DNA of 64,000 nt from Proteles cristata cristata (GCA_017311185.1 JAESUZ010002554.1:1364001-1428000), one strand, 5' to 3'; counted from the stretch's first letter, positions 31,546 to 42,780 are shown. Notes: a model not told the origin generated them from the letters alone. Translations and numbers: made by a program.

Positions 31546-31639
31546 TGCAATTTTGAATTAGCCTCAGTTCATGTAATGCTTTCTGTTTCTAGATCAACTG
31601 CCTTTAATCCTGAACAGGACCCAGCATAAATAAATACAT

Positions 31640-31740
31640 TCATATTTTTCATCGTCAACAAGACCATAAGCTCCTTCAAGGCAGTGCCCAGCACAAGCTT
31701 GGCACAAAGTGGATGTGTGATGCACGTAGTCCAAGCACGG
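31640..31740 (+). mobile_element. Possible L2 3' end
   Basis: 'accataagctccttcaaggc', 'agtgcccagcacaagcttgg' and 'cacaaagtggatgtgtgatg' follow the L2 terminal pattern '...taagctcc...agggca...tggcacata'. Short and diverged. Confidence 0.4.
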
Positions 31741-32167
31741 GTCACACGGCATCTAAGCTGGAGTTGAGGTGACTCTGGAGGGGGCATGCAGGAGAGTGCC
31801 TGCTCCTTGGCTAGGATGCTGCAGGACACAAAACCAGGGTCAGCCTTTGGTGATCATGGCTATGTGTTTCATGGTCCTGCATTCACTCTGCTTCCTCCGT
31901 CTCTTCACGATAATCTTAGTAATAGCACTGTTCACGTATGTTACTTTAAAAACACTGGAATGGGCACCTCTGGGGAGATGCCTCTTTTACCTGACTTCCT
32001 ATTCCAACCTCACTGCTTGGCGGGGACAAGTACCGCCTGATCAGCAGGGACTTAAGTGTAAGCCTGCATTAATGCTCAGACATTTCCCGATATTTAAATT
32101 CACTGAGAAATGCTTTAAAACTTTAAGAATAGAGATACAATTCAATGATTCTAGGGAAAAACTTTTA
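31741..32167. other. Unresolved non-coding sequence
   Basis: A 155-codon plus frame (31769-32236) runs from here into the SINE at 32168; its last 20-25 residues are SINE-encoded. The rest has a hydrophobic stretch around residues 29-65 but no family resemblance. I judge it a chance frame. Confidence 0.45.
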
Positions 32168-32378
32168 AAGTGTGCCTGTGTGGCTCAGTCAGTTAAGCGT
32201 CTGACTTTGGGTCAGGTCATGATCTCACAGTTCTGAGTTCAAACCCCACGTCAGGCTTTCTGCTGTCAGCACAGAGCCTTCTTCTAGTTCTCTGTCTCTG
32301 TCTCTCTCTCTGCTCCTTTCCTGCATTCTCTCTCTCTCTCTCTCAAAAACAAATAAACATTTGAAAAGAAAAACAAAT
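32168..32378 (+). mobile_element. SINEC_Fc-type Can-SINE
   Basis: Diverged head 'tgtgcctgtgtggctcagtc', body 'ctgctgtcagcacagagcct', long (CT)n tract and tail 'caaaaacaaataaacatttg'. Confidence 0.92.
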
Positions 32379-33134
32379 TTTTTAATTAAAAAAACCCACA
32401 AATCTGTAAAGGAAACATGGTTATACGGAGTCCATGTTTTCTCCGCAATGTAATTAAAGGGCGTTAAAAGTTTCCCCTACCCAAGCCCTAAGCCTGAGGG
32501 ATTGTCCCTCCTGCAGTGACACTTTTCACTGAAAGTGTTAAAAAGATAGCCTGAGAGGAGAGAGGCAGGGCTAGAGAGTGGTCCATCAGTGTAGATCCCC
32601 TTAGAATCCCTTAGAATCTGGAGAATTGAAAGTAGGGGCAGAGGCATCAAATCTAACTAGTAGAGGCCCATCTGTGACAAGGGGCCATGCAGGAACGGGA
32701 GCTCACCACCCATCCACCCCTCCCTCACCCATGCAGCCCCCTCTGTGTTTAGACAACCTTTTGAGAAGGGCTTTTGTTTTATTGAGACCAAAACATCATT
32801 CTCTCATATTATCACCTTTGGTTCACGACCTGCCTCAATATACATATGTCTAAACCTCAGTGTATACAGTCAGCTGGCCCGCACGTGGCCAACAGCCCTT
32901 GAGGGACCTCAAAACTGCATTGGGGGATTTTCATAACATGGAAGGATTGATGCCATTTAGGGAGGCAAGTGTAAAGGAGACTCTGTGGGGGTTTGGCTGA
33001 GGAACAGGGGACAGCATTTGCTAGCAAACAGCAGGAGAGACTTGAATGATACCCAAGGATCCAAACAAAAAAGAGTCCAGCGGGCCATCCTTACTTTCCC
33101 TGGATCTACCCTGCCCTGGGGCCTTGGTAACCAC
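32379..33134. other. Unresolved non-coding sequence
   Basis: Repeat-poor; no exon or repeat could be supported. Frames of 63-75 codons at 32626-32936 are chance. Confidence 0.4.
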
Positions 33135-33345
33135 AATGCACTGGGTTAGAAGTGAGGAGACATTCATCTGGTCCCAGCCTATCTTTACTGGGAAGATTTT
33201 AGCTCTTTGTACCCTCAGGTAATTTGTAAAATTTGTAAAATTGAGCTAATAATAACTACCTTTCCTAACTTTGTAGGGTTATGTTAAGAAACAAATGGGG
33301 TGATGCACATGAAGTCTGGTAGGGTCAAAGTGCCTTAAAAGCACA
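33135..33345 (+). mobile_element. MIR, sense
   Basis: MIR pattern: 'gggttagaagtgaggagaca' (head), 'ctttgtaccctcaggtaatt', 'aattgagctaataataacta', 'cctttcctaactttgtaggg', 'gtgatgcacatgaagtctgg'. Close to full length and strongly diverged. Confidence 0.65.
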
Positions 33346-35059
33346 TATATTGGTAACATAACCTGTCTCTGCTTCTATTTCATTTACTTCCTGTCTTCAG
33401 TTTTCTTTCCATTATATAAACACTGCTTTATAATTTTTTGTATAATGTTCAATTGTTTATACTTTTCAAGGTATTTCATATATTTTTTGAAATATGGAAT
33501 GGAATAAATATAAAGATATACAAAACAAATATTTAATAAATTTTAATGATGACTATGTCTTCATATATTAGGAAAATTATATATGGACTCTATTATATAA
33601 GGATATAATCAATTAAAACAATTTTTTTCCCTATAATACTTAGAGTCTGGTTTTGAACCTCTAAGTTATTTATTCTTAGGGACTTAGCAGGCAAGTGAAA
33701 ACACAGTTACGTTGCATCAAAACGAACAGGTGAATATGTCTCTTTGTGTCTGATTTTACAAAGCATTGAGGACTAAGCCATTTAGTTGTCATCCTAATCA
33801 GGATTGTGCTACAGCTTGTGAATCATGATTTGTGTGCAGGCTCTGAACCCAGCAGTCAGTAAGCTGAGCTTCCACAAGAACTTATTAGGAACCACCCCCT
33901 CCGCCAAACTCTACCCACATAGGGATGTGCACCTTGCACTTGATTCTTGCCTTCTCCATGCATATTGTGACACAGATCATTTCACCCCACACTGCTGGAT
34001 GAAAGGGTCCCCCTTCAATTTACAAAGACTCCCTTTACAGGAAATGTAAGAGCAACTCCAGGGCTTGATCTAATGGGCTCTGCCGAATGCATCCACCCAG
34101 AAGTCACTCTCATTGCTGTGCCAGAGTTCCTGGAATTGTACCAGGGATCCAAACCTTCGGATTCACAGGATTGTATCTCCAAAGACTTTGAGAGAAGTGC
34201 AAATATTATGCAGTGTTCACAATATACCACAATGCCTGTTTGCGTATGTTGTTTGGCCCACCCTATTGCAGGGCCCTTCGTGAACTCTGCCTACTCACCT
34301 CTGCAACCTCTTCCTGTCCCACGCTGCCCCAGCTCACCCGGCCCCAGCCCTCCAGGTCTTCCTGTACTTTGGACAAACAAAGTTCAGCTAACCTCAGGAT
34401 ATTTACTCTTAATGATTACTTCTATTTAGGATTCTTTGCATGGCGCACATTCCTTCCAGCAGGTCTCAGCCTAATGCTTAGAGAAGCATTTCCTTACTGT
34501 CCCTCTCAATGGCAGCTTTTCTCAAGAGCACTCCCATTTTAACACCTTCATAGCACTTCCCACAGTGCCACAGTGACTTTAACTTATGGAGATGACTGAG
34601 TGACAACAGGGAGAGGTCAGCATTGAAAGAATGTACTACTTTCATTACCTGAGAGAAGAGGGCATGCGGCACCACATCGGGCCACAGGAGAAATCTCCAG
34701 TTTGGGTAGGAGGCAGAAACGAGAGTGAGGGAGAGCCCAGGCCAGGATCTTCGTTGGGGTTTCTTTGGGAAACTCAGAGCTGAGCAGAGAAAACTGTTTA
34801 AGATTGTCTAGTTTGAATAGTTGCAGTGGGCTTTGGACTATAGGAGTGGTCTCTAGTTGCCTGATACCTGGTTCCGGATGACCAAGGAAACATGGACTTG
34901 GTGTGTGAGAATTAGGTGAGAGGGTGGTTAGAGGAAAGACACTAAGGATCAGTTGGTTTGCAGGGGAAAGGCATCCTCCAAGTTGAGCTCTCTACCATCT
35001 CTACGAATTGGTTGGCCCTGGGTAGGTCAGCTCTCCGCTGCCTGCAAGATTTTTAACAT
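33346..35059. other. Unresolved non-coding sequence
   Basis: About 1.7 kb. The first 250 bases are very AT-rich, with an ATATA-rich patch near 33470-33600. Overlapping plus frames of 118 codons (34073-34429) and 109 codons (34213-34542) and opposite frames are mutually incompatible and lack domain signatures. No repeat family was recognised. Confidence 0.4.
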
Positions 35060-35580
35060 GTTAAAAAAATCATATGATAAGGTGCAAACTTCAAGTTATA
35101 AAATAAATAAGTCATGGGGATGTACAACATGGTGGCTATAGTTAATATTACTGTATTGCATATTTGGAAGTTGCTAAGAGAGTGGAGCTTAAAAGTTCTC
35201 ATCACAAGAAAAAAAATTTTTATGGGATGCCTGGGTGGCTCAGTCGGTTAAGCGTCCGACTTTGGCTCAGGTCATGATCTCGCAGTTCATGAGTTTGAGC
35301 TCTGCATCAGGCTCTGTGGTGACAGTTCAGAGCTTGGAGCCTGCTTTGGATTCTGTGTCTCCCTCTCTCTCTGCCCCTCCTCTGCTCATACTCTGTCTCT
35401 GTCTCTCTCTCTAAAATAAACATTAAAAAAAGAAAACAAAATATAACTATGTATGACGGATGTTAACTATATTTACTATGGTGATTATTTTGCAATATAT
35501 AAAATATCAGATCCTTACATTGTACACCTGAAACTATTATGGTATAGTATATCAATTATATCTCAATCAAAATTAATCTA
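35060..35580 (+). mobile_element. Old L1 3' UTR split by a SINE
   Basis: 'atggggatgtacaacatggt', 'ggctatagttaatattactg' and 'tgctaagagagtggagctta' before the SINE; 'gatgttaactatatttacta', 'tggtgattattttgcaatat', 'tgtacacctgaaactattat' and 'atatctcaatcaaaattaat' after it. Same kind of L1M 3' end as 6085-6495. Confidence 0.82.
35224..35431 (+). mobile_element. SINEC_Fc-type Can-SINE in L1
   Basis: Head 'gggatgcctgggtggctcag' with 'tcggttaagcgtccgacttt', body 'tggagcctgctttggattct', (CT)n and tail 'ctaaaataaacattaaaaaa'. Little diverged from the felid consensus as I remember it. Confidence 0.95.
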
Positions 35581-35599
35581 AAAAATGATAAGATAAAGT

Positions 35600-35775
35600 A
35601 AAGTACACAATTAACACACACTACCTGAAATAATCTCATTTACTTATGTATTTCTTTTGTCTACTTCAATAGAAGGTAAGCGCCATGAAGGGAGGGACTT
35701 CATACTTCCTGTTCTTTATTGCATTGCCAATACTTAGAATATAGTAGGTGTTCAATAAATATTTACTGCATGGAT
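35600..35775 (+). mobile_element. L2 LINE 3' end
   Basis: 'gaaggtaagcgccatgaagg', 'gagggacttcatacttcctg', 'attgccaatacttagaatat' and 'gtaggtgttcaataaatatt' match the L2 3' terminus closely. Sense orientation. Confidence 0.8.
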
Positions 35776-37659
35776 GAACACATATGAGCTTCTAGAGTCA
35801 GGAACTGTGTGGTCTTCACATTTGTATCTCCCTACCCCTCCTCATCCCTATGCTTCACCCAGCACAGTGCAAAATACATAGCACCTATTATAAATAAAAA
35901 GGGTGGTTAAATTAAATCAAACTGAGAATGGTAACATACCATTTTGATCTGTGTAGATTCAAGTAGTTTTAGCAAATGTATTTATTTGTTACAGATAAGG
36001 TGGATGGAATGGCCTCCCACTTAAGCTTTGGTGGGAAGAAATAAGATGAAACAGATTCAAGGCATATGCCCTTTTTAGTGAGGGATTGGCAACAGCTTCT
36101 TCAAATATCAATGACAACATATCACGGGTTATAAAACCACCCCCTCATCTCATTCAAGGGGTATTTAAACTTTAAAAAATACAAATGTAATACACCAAGA
36201 AGTTCAAACAATTTATGTCTGGACAGAGAGATTATGAGTATCTTTGGAGTTTGCTGCATTTTCTGTATTTTCTACAATGACATTAATATTTTGGTTACAT
36301 TTTATTCTGGCTTCCAGGCTAGAATATGCCAAAGGCTTAATGGAACTAACAAAGGAACCTAAAATCTGCAGTATTTTTTTTCTAGATCCTTCTTTATTTA
36401 CTTAATGTCTCAGAATAAATATGAATTCCTAAATTATCCTTCATGAAATCTATTCAGAGTTTCGATTAACTCCAGCTAATGAGAGCATAGCACGTTACCA
36501 AGTCATGCAAGAATAGAAAATAGGCTGGTAAATTCTCCGTGTCCCTCCACCAATGTCAGCCCTGCCAACGTTCCTTACTGACGTCCCTGAAACTGACATT
36601 ACCCTTTCATTGATGTCACTGAATCAGGAAGCTGCAAAGCTGTTGCAAAGTGACTGTTTCTATTGCAAAGGTTTAAAACTTTAGAGATTGAAAGGTTAAA
36701 GTTAAAAATATGTATTTTAATTTGAACAACAGATGGCCTTGGAGTGACTACAAGGCTGAATTAACTCTCAAGGCTCTATGGCTGTTTGTGGAAGAGAAAA
36801 AAAAAAAAGACAACCAAAACCCTTAAAAAGCCCACACTGGAACACAGCTCAAGTGCTGGTGACATCAGCAGAATCTCTCTGTTGAATTAGAGTCCCGAAT
36901 TTGGCTTCAGAGCCATCTGTTAGCTTCCAGATACAATAATCTTCTCTGAAATCATACTGCATAGGTTCACTAATGAACCTTTCCAATGGACAGAGCCTCA
37001 GCCTCACAGCTGTCTCGCCTTCTGAAGCCACTGTGTCTTCCCGAGACTCCTTGAGCCCCAAGTTCCAAGCCTCTTCAGCAAGACTGATCCTGCTTGCTGA
37101 AGTCCACTGTGGATCTGTCCTTTGGAAAGATGTTTCTTGTCCAAGATGGAGGTCTGTGGAGCCAGACTTTGGGATGGGGACTTGCAAGGAGAAGGTCTAT
37201 TAGGTAGAATAGTGCTCTTTGAGGAAACAAGGAAGGTCATGTGGAGCAGAGGTGGGGAGCTCACCTGTAAGAGGGTCCAAGTCAGGCCTCAGCCAGCCTG
37301 TTGGACACTCGGTTGTTGGGAAGTCCCATCAGACTTGTCCCAAATTGAGGTAAGAAAGCCAGTCATTTTGTCCTCACATCAGCTGTCACTGGACATAGGC
37401 GGCTCCCTGAAAGCAGGCGTCACCTTGGATGAAATAGTTCCCTGTGGCTGAGAAAATGACCAGTGACAAGCTCAGTCCTCAGTATCTGAAGAGTGAGTAT
37501 GTCAACCCAGAGAAGAGGATCTGAATGAAGCACTCCAGTCTCTACTCCACCCCCATCCACCCTGACCCTTCAGTCACAGTGACATCCACATCCCTGGAAC
37601 TCCTTGCGACTCAATTCCTGATTCTGCCCAGCACCATGGATCCTAGAGACAAACATTAG
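35776..37659. other. Repeat-poor, unresolved sequence
   Basis: Nearly 1.9 kb without a recognisable transposable element. Overlapping frames at 36849-37451 (up to 112 codons, both strands, including 109 codons at 37122-37451) were examined. None has a domain I recognise and each is contradicted by another frame of equal length. A candidate regulatory core is listed separately. Confidence 0.45.
36430..36800. promoter_or_regulatory. Candidate non-coding regulatory block
   Basis: Repeat-free stretch with motif-like phrases: 'cagctaatgagagc' (TAAT core), two E-box-type or CRE-like phrases ('actgacgtccct', 'aacagatggc') and 'gcaaagctgttgcaaagtga'. Function is inferred only from the absence of repeats and motif density. 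Confidence 0.25.
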
Positions 37660-37676
37660 TTACCTGGAATATTTAG

Positions 37677-37784
37677 CACTTTTTTTTTTTTTAAACAAGC
37701 TCTACACCCAACATGCAGCTTGAACTCATGACCCTAATATCAAGAGTGGTGTGTTCTACTGACTGAGCCAGCCAGGCATCCCAC
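37677..37784 (-). mobile_element. Short older Can-SINE, antisense
   Basis: T12 tail, 'caagctctacacccaacatg', 'actcatgaccctaatatcaa' and head 'gactgagccagccaggcatc'. The body lacks the (GA) tract and the middle. Target duplication ttacctggaatatttag (37660-37676) against ttacctggaataattag (37785-37801) has one mismatch in 17. Confidence 0.88.
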
Positions 37785-38049
37785 TTACCTGGAATAATTA
37801 GATATTCATTCAACCAGTTACATTTTTAGTATTACCAACCCTATGCTGAGGATATGTCCCCGATTTCATGGAATTAAGGGAATAAGAAGCATCGTAGGAG
37901 GAAGAAGTGTCTTCCTTGTATGGAAGCCCATAGGCAAGAAAGAGCATTGATGAGTTCAGAGAACTGGAAACAGGTCAGAGCAGAGGGAAAATGGTGAGAG
38001 AAAAGCAGAAGGAGGTTGTGAAGGATGCTGTTTCTCATACTATAGTGTT
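37785..38049. other. Unresolved non-coding sequence
   Basis: No gene or repeat family recognised. Confidence 0.35.
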
Positions 38050-38950
38050 TGGCATTTGTCCTGTTATCATTGCATTATTCTTCCATTGCTTTGGCAAAAC
38101 ACTTTGTTGTCATCCTTGACTCATCTCTTTCACTCACCACACATCCAGTCTGTCATCAAACCCTGTCATTTCCAAAATAAGACAATTTGTTTGTTTATTT
38201 GTTTATTTTCCAAACCCTTTTCATCACTCCCATTGCCCCCACTCTGGTTCAAGCTTCATCATCTCTTGCTTGGATTATTGGAATAGGTCCTAATTGGTCT
38301 CTATGGTTTTGACCCTGCCCCCCTTGCTAGTCCATTCTCAAGAAGCAGCTAGAGTGACCTTGTAAATGTAGCAATTCCAATCATTTAATGCAGAATAAAA
38401 GCTGAAGTTCTTAATATGACCTATAAGGCCCAACTTACCTGCACTGCCTCCCCCCCTCCCCACATTACCGTCTAACTGATCCATCTCTCCCCACTGTCCC
38501 AGTACCACACTAACTATGCCCCCCACTCCCACCCCTTGGCTCCACTGGTCTTGCTGCAACAAGACAGATATGCTCCTACTGGGGACATTTCCTCTTCTTT
38601 CATCCTAAGGTGATGCTACCCAAACATCAACAGATCCAGCTCCTTTACTTCCTTTATGTCTATACACCAAAGTTACTCTCTAGTAAGGCTTTCCCTGGTC
38701 ATTCTATTTAAAGTTTTAGCCCTCAACCCCAATATTTCCTAGCTCTTTCCCAGTTTCATTTTTCTCCTCATCACACTCTACTATACTACATATACTTACT
38801 TGACTTATTCCTTGCTTAAGGCCCCACAAAAGTGTGAGCTTCATAAAAGCAGAACTTTTTATGTATTTTGTTCACTACTGTATTCCTAGCACCAAGACCA
38901 GTGTCTGGCAGCTGGTAGATGTCTCGATAATTATTGAGTAAATGGATAGA
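38050..38950 (+). mobile_element. Long L2 LINE 3' fragment
   Basis: About 900 bp of sense L2 can be followed: 'atccttgactcatctctttc', 'catccagtctgtcatcaaac', 'tcatctcttgcttggattat', 'agctagagtgaccttgtaaa', 'taaaagctgaagttcttaat', 'atgacctataaggcccaact', 'ggctttccctggtcattcta', 'agcttcataaaagcagaact', 'ttgttcactactgtattcct'. It reaches the L2 terminus near 38945. Its ORF2 end is riddled with stops. Confidence 0.85.
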
Positions 38951-39108
38951 AAGACTTTAGAAGACTTTTCTGGTGATTGAGTTGTTAGACAGCAGGTCTA
39001 TCTTACTAGACAGCACATCTTTTCATTTTAAAATTTGAACATGGTTAGTGGATAGCTTTCTAAAACCTACAAACATAACTAGTTCTCTGTGTTAAAGTAG
39101 GGACACTT
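38951..39108. other. Unresolved sequence before a young SINE
   Basis: No element recognised. Confidence 0.35.
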
Positions 39109-39125
39109 AGAAGCTCTTGAGGTAG

Positions 39126-39343
39126 GGGCACCTGGGTGGCTTAGTCGGTTGAGGGTCCGACTTTTGCTTAGGTCATGATCTTGCGGTTCGTGGGTTTGAG
39201 CCCCGCGTCAGGCTCTGTGCTGACTGCCCGCTTAGAGCCTGGAGGCTGTTTCAGAGTCTGTGTCTCCCTCTCTCTCTGACCCTCCCCTGCTCATGCTGTC
39301 TCTGTCTCTCCTAGAAATAAATAAAAATATATTAAAAAAAAAA
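39126..39343 (+). mobile_element. Young SINEC_Fc with perfect target duplication
   Basis: Head 'ggggcacctgggtggcttag', diagnostic 'gacttttgcttaggtcatga', body 'tctgtgctgactgcccgctt' and tail 'cctagaaataaataaaaata' ending in an A-run. The target duplication agaagctcttgaggtag is identical over 17 bp at 39109-39125 and 39344-39360. The intact duplication and clean A-tail suggest a recent insertion. Confidence 0.97.
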
Positions 39344-39360
39344 AGAAGCTCTTGAGGTAG

Positions 39361-39624
39361 TTGCTCTAGTGTTAAATACCCTCTGTATATGTATCTTGTA
39401 TCTAGTTTAGAGTATTCCTCCTGTTTCTTCACTTACTAGTAGGCTTTAAGCTGTCAATGTGATTAAGACTTCTCCAACATTATCAAATGAGACAAGAGCC
39501 AAAGACATTGGCTTAGCATATTATAATAAGCAGAAAGTCAAAAGATATCCAGGTCAACTAAAAAGCAAAGAGGAGTTAGTTACAAGAGCTAGGTTTTAGT
39601 ACAGTCAATAATAAGCAAAGTGAT
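39361..39624. other. Unresolved sequence
   Basis: No element recognised. Confidence 0.35.
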
Positions 39625-39840
39625 ATGGGGAAGGGAAGGAGCTGATACTTACAGAGCTGTTATTTTAACTGATTCACACAATAACTAATAAGGTTTGTAT
39701 CATTTTCATCTTCCAGATAAGGGGAGCAGTCAATGGGAAATTAATCTGTTCAAGATCAGATGGCTTGCCAATAATAGGCCCGGGATTGATTCCAGGTCCC
39801 CTGATTCCAAATACTATGCTCTCTTTACCATATTGAGGTA
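39625..39840 (-). mobile_element. MIR, antisense
   Basis: 'ataactaataaggtttgtat', 'cttccagataaggggagcag', 'atcagatggcttgccaataa', 'aggcccgggattgattccag', 'ctgattccaaatactatgct'. Near full length. Confidence 0.72.
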
Positions 39841-39937
39841 AATCACTACTTATTTCTTCACAAGAGGCATCAAACCCATTAAATCAGAGTGACTATAATA
39901 AAAAAAATTCTCGTATGCTATGAGTTGATTGCCTACA

Positions 39938-40150
39938 AGAATAGTGGTTAAGAGAAGGAGTAAATGTCAAGCAGACTCAGATTAATTTCTGGCCCAAGTC
40001 ATTTAAACTTTCTGAGCCTCAGTTTCCTTATGTGTAAAATGGAAACAATAATGATAATACCCAGATTAAAGCACTGCTGTGAGCTCTTCTAGAGTAATGT
40101 ACATAAAGCACTTACTTTAGTACCTGACATGTAATAAACACTAAAAATGA
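39938..40150 (+). mobile_element. MIR, sense
   Basis: 'aagaatagtggttaagagaa' (head), 'ctgagcctcagtttccttat', 'gtgtaaaatggaaacaataa', 'gtgagctcttctagagtaat', 'gtacataaagcacttacttt'. One of the best preserved MIRs here. It lies opposite in orientation to the MIR 100 bp upstream. Confidence 0.85.
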
Positions 40151-40420
40151 TTGCATTCTTATTCTTTTATTCTTATTCTTTTTTTAAAATGTGTTTTTTA
40201 AAATTTATTTCTGAGAAAGAGAGGGAGTGTGAGCTGTCAGAGAGGGTCAGAGAGAGAGGGAGACATAGAATCTGAAACAGGCTCCAGGCTCTAAGCCGGC
40301 TGTCAGCACAGAGCCTGGGGCTTGAACCCAGGAACTGTGAGATTATGACCTGAGCTGAAGTCGGAAGCTCAACTGACTGAGCCACCCAGGCACCCCTCTT
40401 ATTCTTATTCTTATTCTTAT
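40148..40420. repeat. (TTATTC)n repeat split by a SINE
   Basis: 'ttcttattcttttattcttattc' units before the SINE (40156-40182) and 'cttattcttattcttattct' after it (40397-40418) form one hexanucleotide-like array interrupted by the insertion. Confidence 0.8.
40183..40396 (-). mobile_element. SINEC_Fc-type Can-SINE, antisense
   Basis: Tail 'ttttttaaaatttatttctg', 'gagggtcagagagagaggga', 'gctgtcagcacagagcctgg' and head 'actgagccacccaggcaccc'. The target site lies within the TTATTC repeat. Confidence 0.93.
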
Positions 40421-41264
40421 ATTACCAAAATAAGTGAGTCTTTCCCCTCAATCAGACACCTTCCCGGGAGCTTTTGGGCTATTTGTACAGGTGACTTCAA
40501 AGACATAAGTGTGGAAAATAGAACATGAGTCAGCTGTGAAGCAGCAGAGTTAACAGAAAGGCAATGTCATCCTGGCATGGCTATAAACATATACAGAATA
40601 TCAACACATGGGTATGAGCAAGCCACACTACCCAGCAGTGATGAAACCCTAGAGTCCACTGGCCTCAGCATCTCACTGCTTTTACCAGCAACTTCTCAGC
40701 CTGGGCTGCCATCAGAGTGGGTCTGAGCAATCTCTGTTTTAGGCAGAACATTATGTGGATTAGATTATGTGGCTGTAAACTGATCGGTGCATATTCATAT
40801 GCTGTCAAGCATCCGAGTTCAAACAATTGGACCATTTTAATAAGATTAGCAACCTGTCTCCTTCCTACAATGTTTCTCTCTGCAGCATTCCATGTAGAAT
40901 TCTTTGGAGAAAAGTGTCTTAGAGAACAAGTAGGATTTTAGGTTGTCCTGCATCTTCCTTCCTGTGGCAGACACAGCTAAAAAAGACTTTTATGTCTAGG
41001 GCCCAGAACCACCTGTGCACCCAAAAATGTGGTAGGAAAAGCCCAAAGTCAAGGGGGTGGTAATGTGGACAGGAAGCTCAATGGGATGAGTATATATTTT
41101 TGAATGATCAACCTCACAATGGTCGTGCATGCAACTCACCCATGAGTTGAGAGCCAAGCTGTGTCTCCAAAAGCTAGAGTGTAGCAGATGGCTGCATGTC
41201 CAATAATGAAAGCAGAGTTTCCTGATAATATAATTGCTAAGGGATTGGTATAAAGTGTGTGGCA
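40421..41264. other. Repeat-poor, unresolved sequence
   Basis: No transposable element or gene recognised. A 101-codon minus frame (40996-41301) and a 74-codon plus frame (40717-40941) have no domain signature. Confidence 0.4.
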
Positions 41265-41395
41265 TCACACAGATCTTTCTTTTAAATCCCACTTCCTTCA
41301 CTTACTAATTTCAGGAATTTGATGAAGTAATTTAACATGTCAAACCTTATTAGTTCCTTCCTCTTTAAAAGGGATCATAATACCTACTTTGTGGC
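41265..41395 (+). mobile_element. MIR, sense
   Basis: 'atcccacttccttcacttac', 'taatttcaggaatttgatga', 'agtaatttaacatgtcaaac' and 'ccttcctctttaaaagggat' follow the MIR central core. Diverged. Confidence 0.6.
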
Positions 41396-42555
41396 AAATG
41401 GACTTTAGCCTATTGCTTACTCAGAATTGTCAGATCCTCCAGGGATTATTCTTATTAGGCTCTTTTTGGTAGTAAATAGTTACCTTGTAATAGTTACATG
41501 GTTGGTAGGTAGGTAGATAAGAGCTGTAGGTTTCCTCCCCCAAAATCTCTCTATCAAGTGCTACTTTGCCGTGAAAGCAAGTCTCCAGCCAAATTCTCAA
41601 TTCTGCCACAGATAAGGAAGCATCAGTCACACAAACTGTTTTTGTAAGTATGACAAAATCTCAGCTTCCTGTGATTCTGTTTAGGTGACTATGACAATTT
41701 TTAAGGGTAGAATTCTGTTTAAATTTCTAGTAGGAGCCAGGTAACACCATATTCTCTTCAGAATCCTAAACCTAGGGATTATTTTTGAAGCAGTTGGGCT
41801 ATTGAGTGACTAGATTTTTATGTTCTGTTTTAGCAATGGACAGAGAGTGTTCCTGTATAGTACTACTAGCCAACCCAGCATCTGGAACTCTCTTCATTTC
41901 AATGACAAAAAATGCTTTCTAACATCCATTATGCTAATTGTGATTAGCAAACTTAATAATCTCTGGTGTTGACCAGAGATCATGATAGCAAAGAACTAAA
42001 ATAGTTCTGTAGTAACTGCCTCTGAAATGTGGGATTCTAATGGAGTCTTTCAAATGCTAACTAGACATCCTCAGAGTGTGTTTTCCTGAAAAGAGTCCTT
42101 TGAATATTAATTAATCTTCCTAAAGTGGTTTTAATTAGGGCAATTACCTAGGATAATTGACTACCCTAAGGTGTAGATTGAAACATACACACACATTACT
42201 ACCTGTGTTGATATATTTCAAAGTTAAAGACTACACAGAACATCTCATAGCATTAAATGATGCATATTAGGGACTTAGTGACCACCACATGCTAAGTGGT
42301 AGCTATTAATGCTGTATAAACTTGTGTTTCTAATAATAACATTAACAGAGCTTGAGCTAATTAAGGCCATCCATCTTGGTGGTTGGCTCAGAATGGTGGA
42401 GCAAAGGCCAGTGGTAAGCCATAGCCTGTCCTGAATTGTGGGGTGAATGATATACCCTTGGTAGCCATTAGAAATATGTTGCTTGGTTATTCAAGGGATT
42501 GGAATTCTTGGGTGAACAGATAAGGGTAGATGTAGAGAGCTTTAGATTTTAATGT
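41396..42555. other. Repeat-free, unresolved sequence
   Basis: About 1.1 kb without recognisable repeats or genes. It contains the paired inverted repeats and TAAT-rich segment listed separately. Confidence 0.45.
41880..42200. promoter_or_regulatory. TAAT-rich candidate regulatory block with two palindromes
   Basis: TGCTAAT-TGTG-ATTAGCA (41932-41949) is a perfect inverted repeat of two homeodomain-type TAAT cores. Nine bases later, ATCTCTGG-TGTTGA-CCAGAGAT (41959-41980) is a second perfect inverted repeat with 8-bp arms. Downstream lie 'attaattaatct' and 'ttttaattagggcaattacc'. Paired TAAT palindromes are typical sites for paired-type homeodomain dimers; that function is inferred. Confidence 0.35.
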
Positions 42556-42559
42556 TAAT

Positions 42560-42780
42560 GTGACATTAATAGACAACACTAGGCAGTAAACTCCATAAGG
42601 ATAGGAAATTCTTTCATTCGGTGCCGCCCCCGCCCCCCCTCCTCGCTATTTAATTTTTTAAATCCAGTCTAGTTCTCTTGAGGATATTCAGGACTTGTGG
42701 CTGTGCTAAGCATAAAGTAGATGCTCAATGAATGTTTGCTAATTAAAATCAATGAATCAATGAATAAATAAGCAGTTGAA
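42560..42780 (+). mobile_element. L2 LINE 3' end
   Basis: 'gcagtaaactccataaggat', 'aggaaattctttcattcggt', 'gctaagcataaagtagatgc' and 'tcaatgaatgtttgctaatt' match the L2 terminus. A C-rich patch (42624-42641) interrupts it and could form a G-quadruplex on the other strand. Confidence 0.7.

Noticed and set aside
31769..32236. 155-codon plus-strand frame with a hydrophobic stretch
   Set aside because: Its C-terminal part is encoded by a SINE, the start context is not convincing, a second frame overlaps it (31786-32040), and nothing resembles a known family.
36849..37451. Cluster of overlapping frames (76-112 codons) on both strands in repeat-poor DNA
   Set aside because: They are mutually incompatible, no splice-compatible exon structure or known domain was seen, and composition is ordinary.
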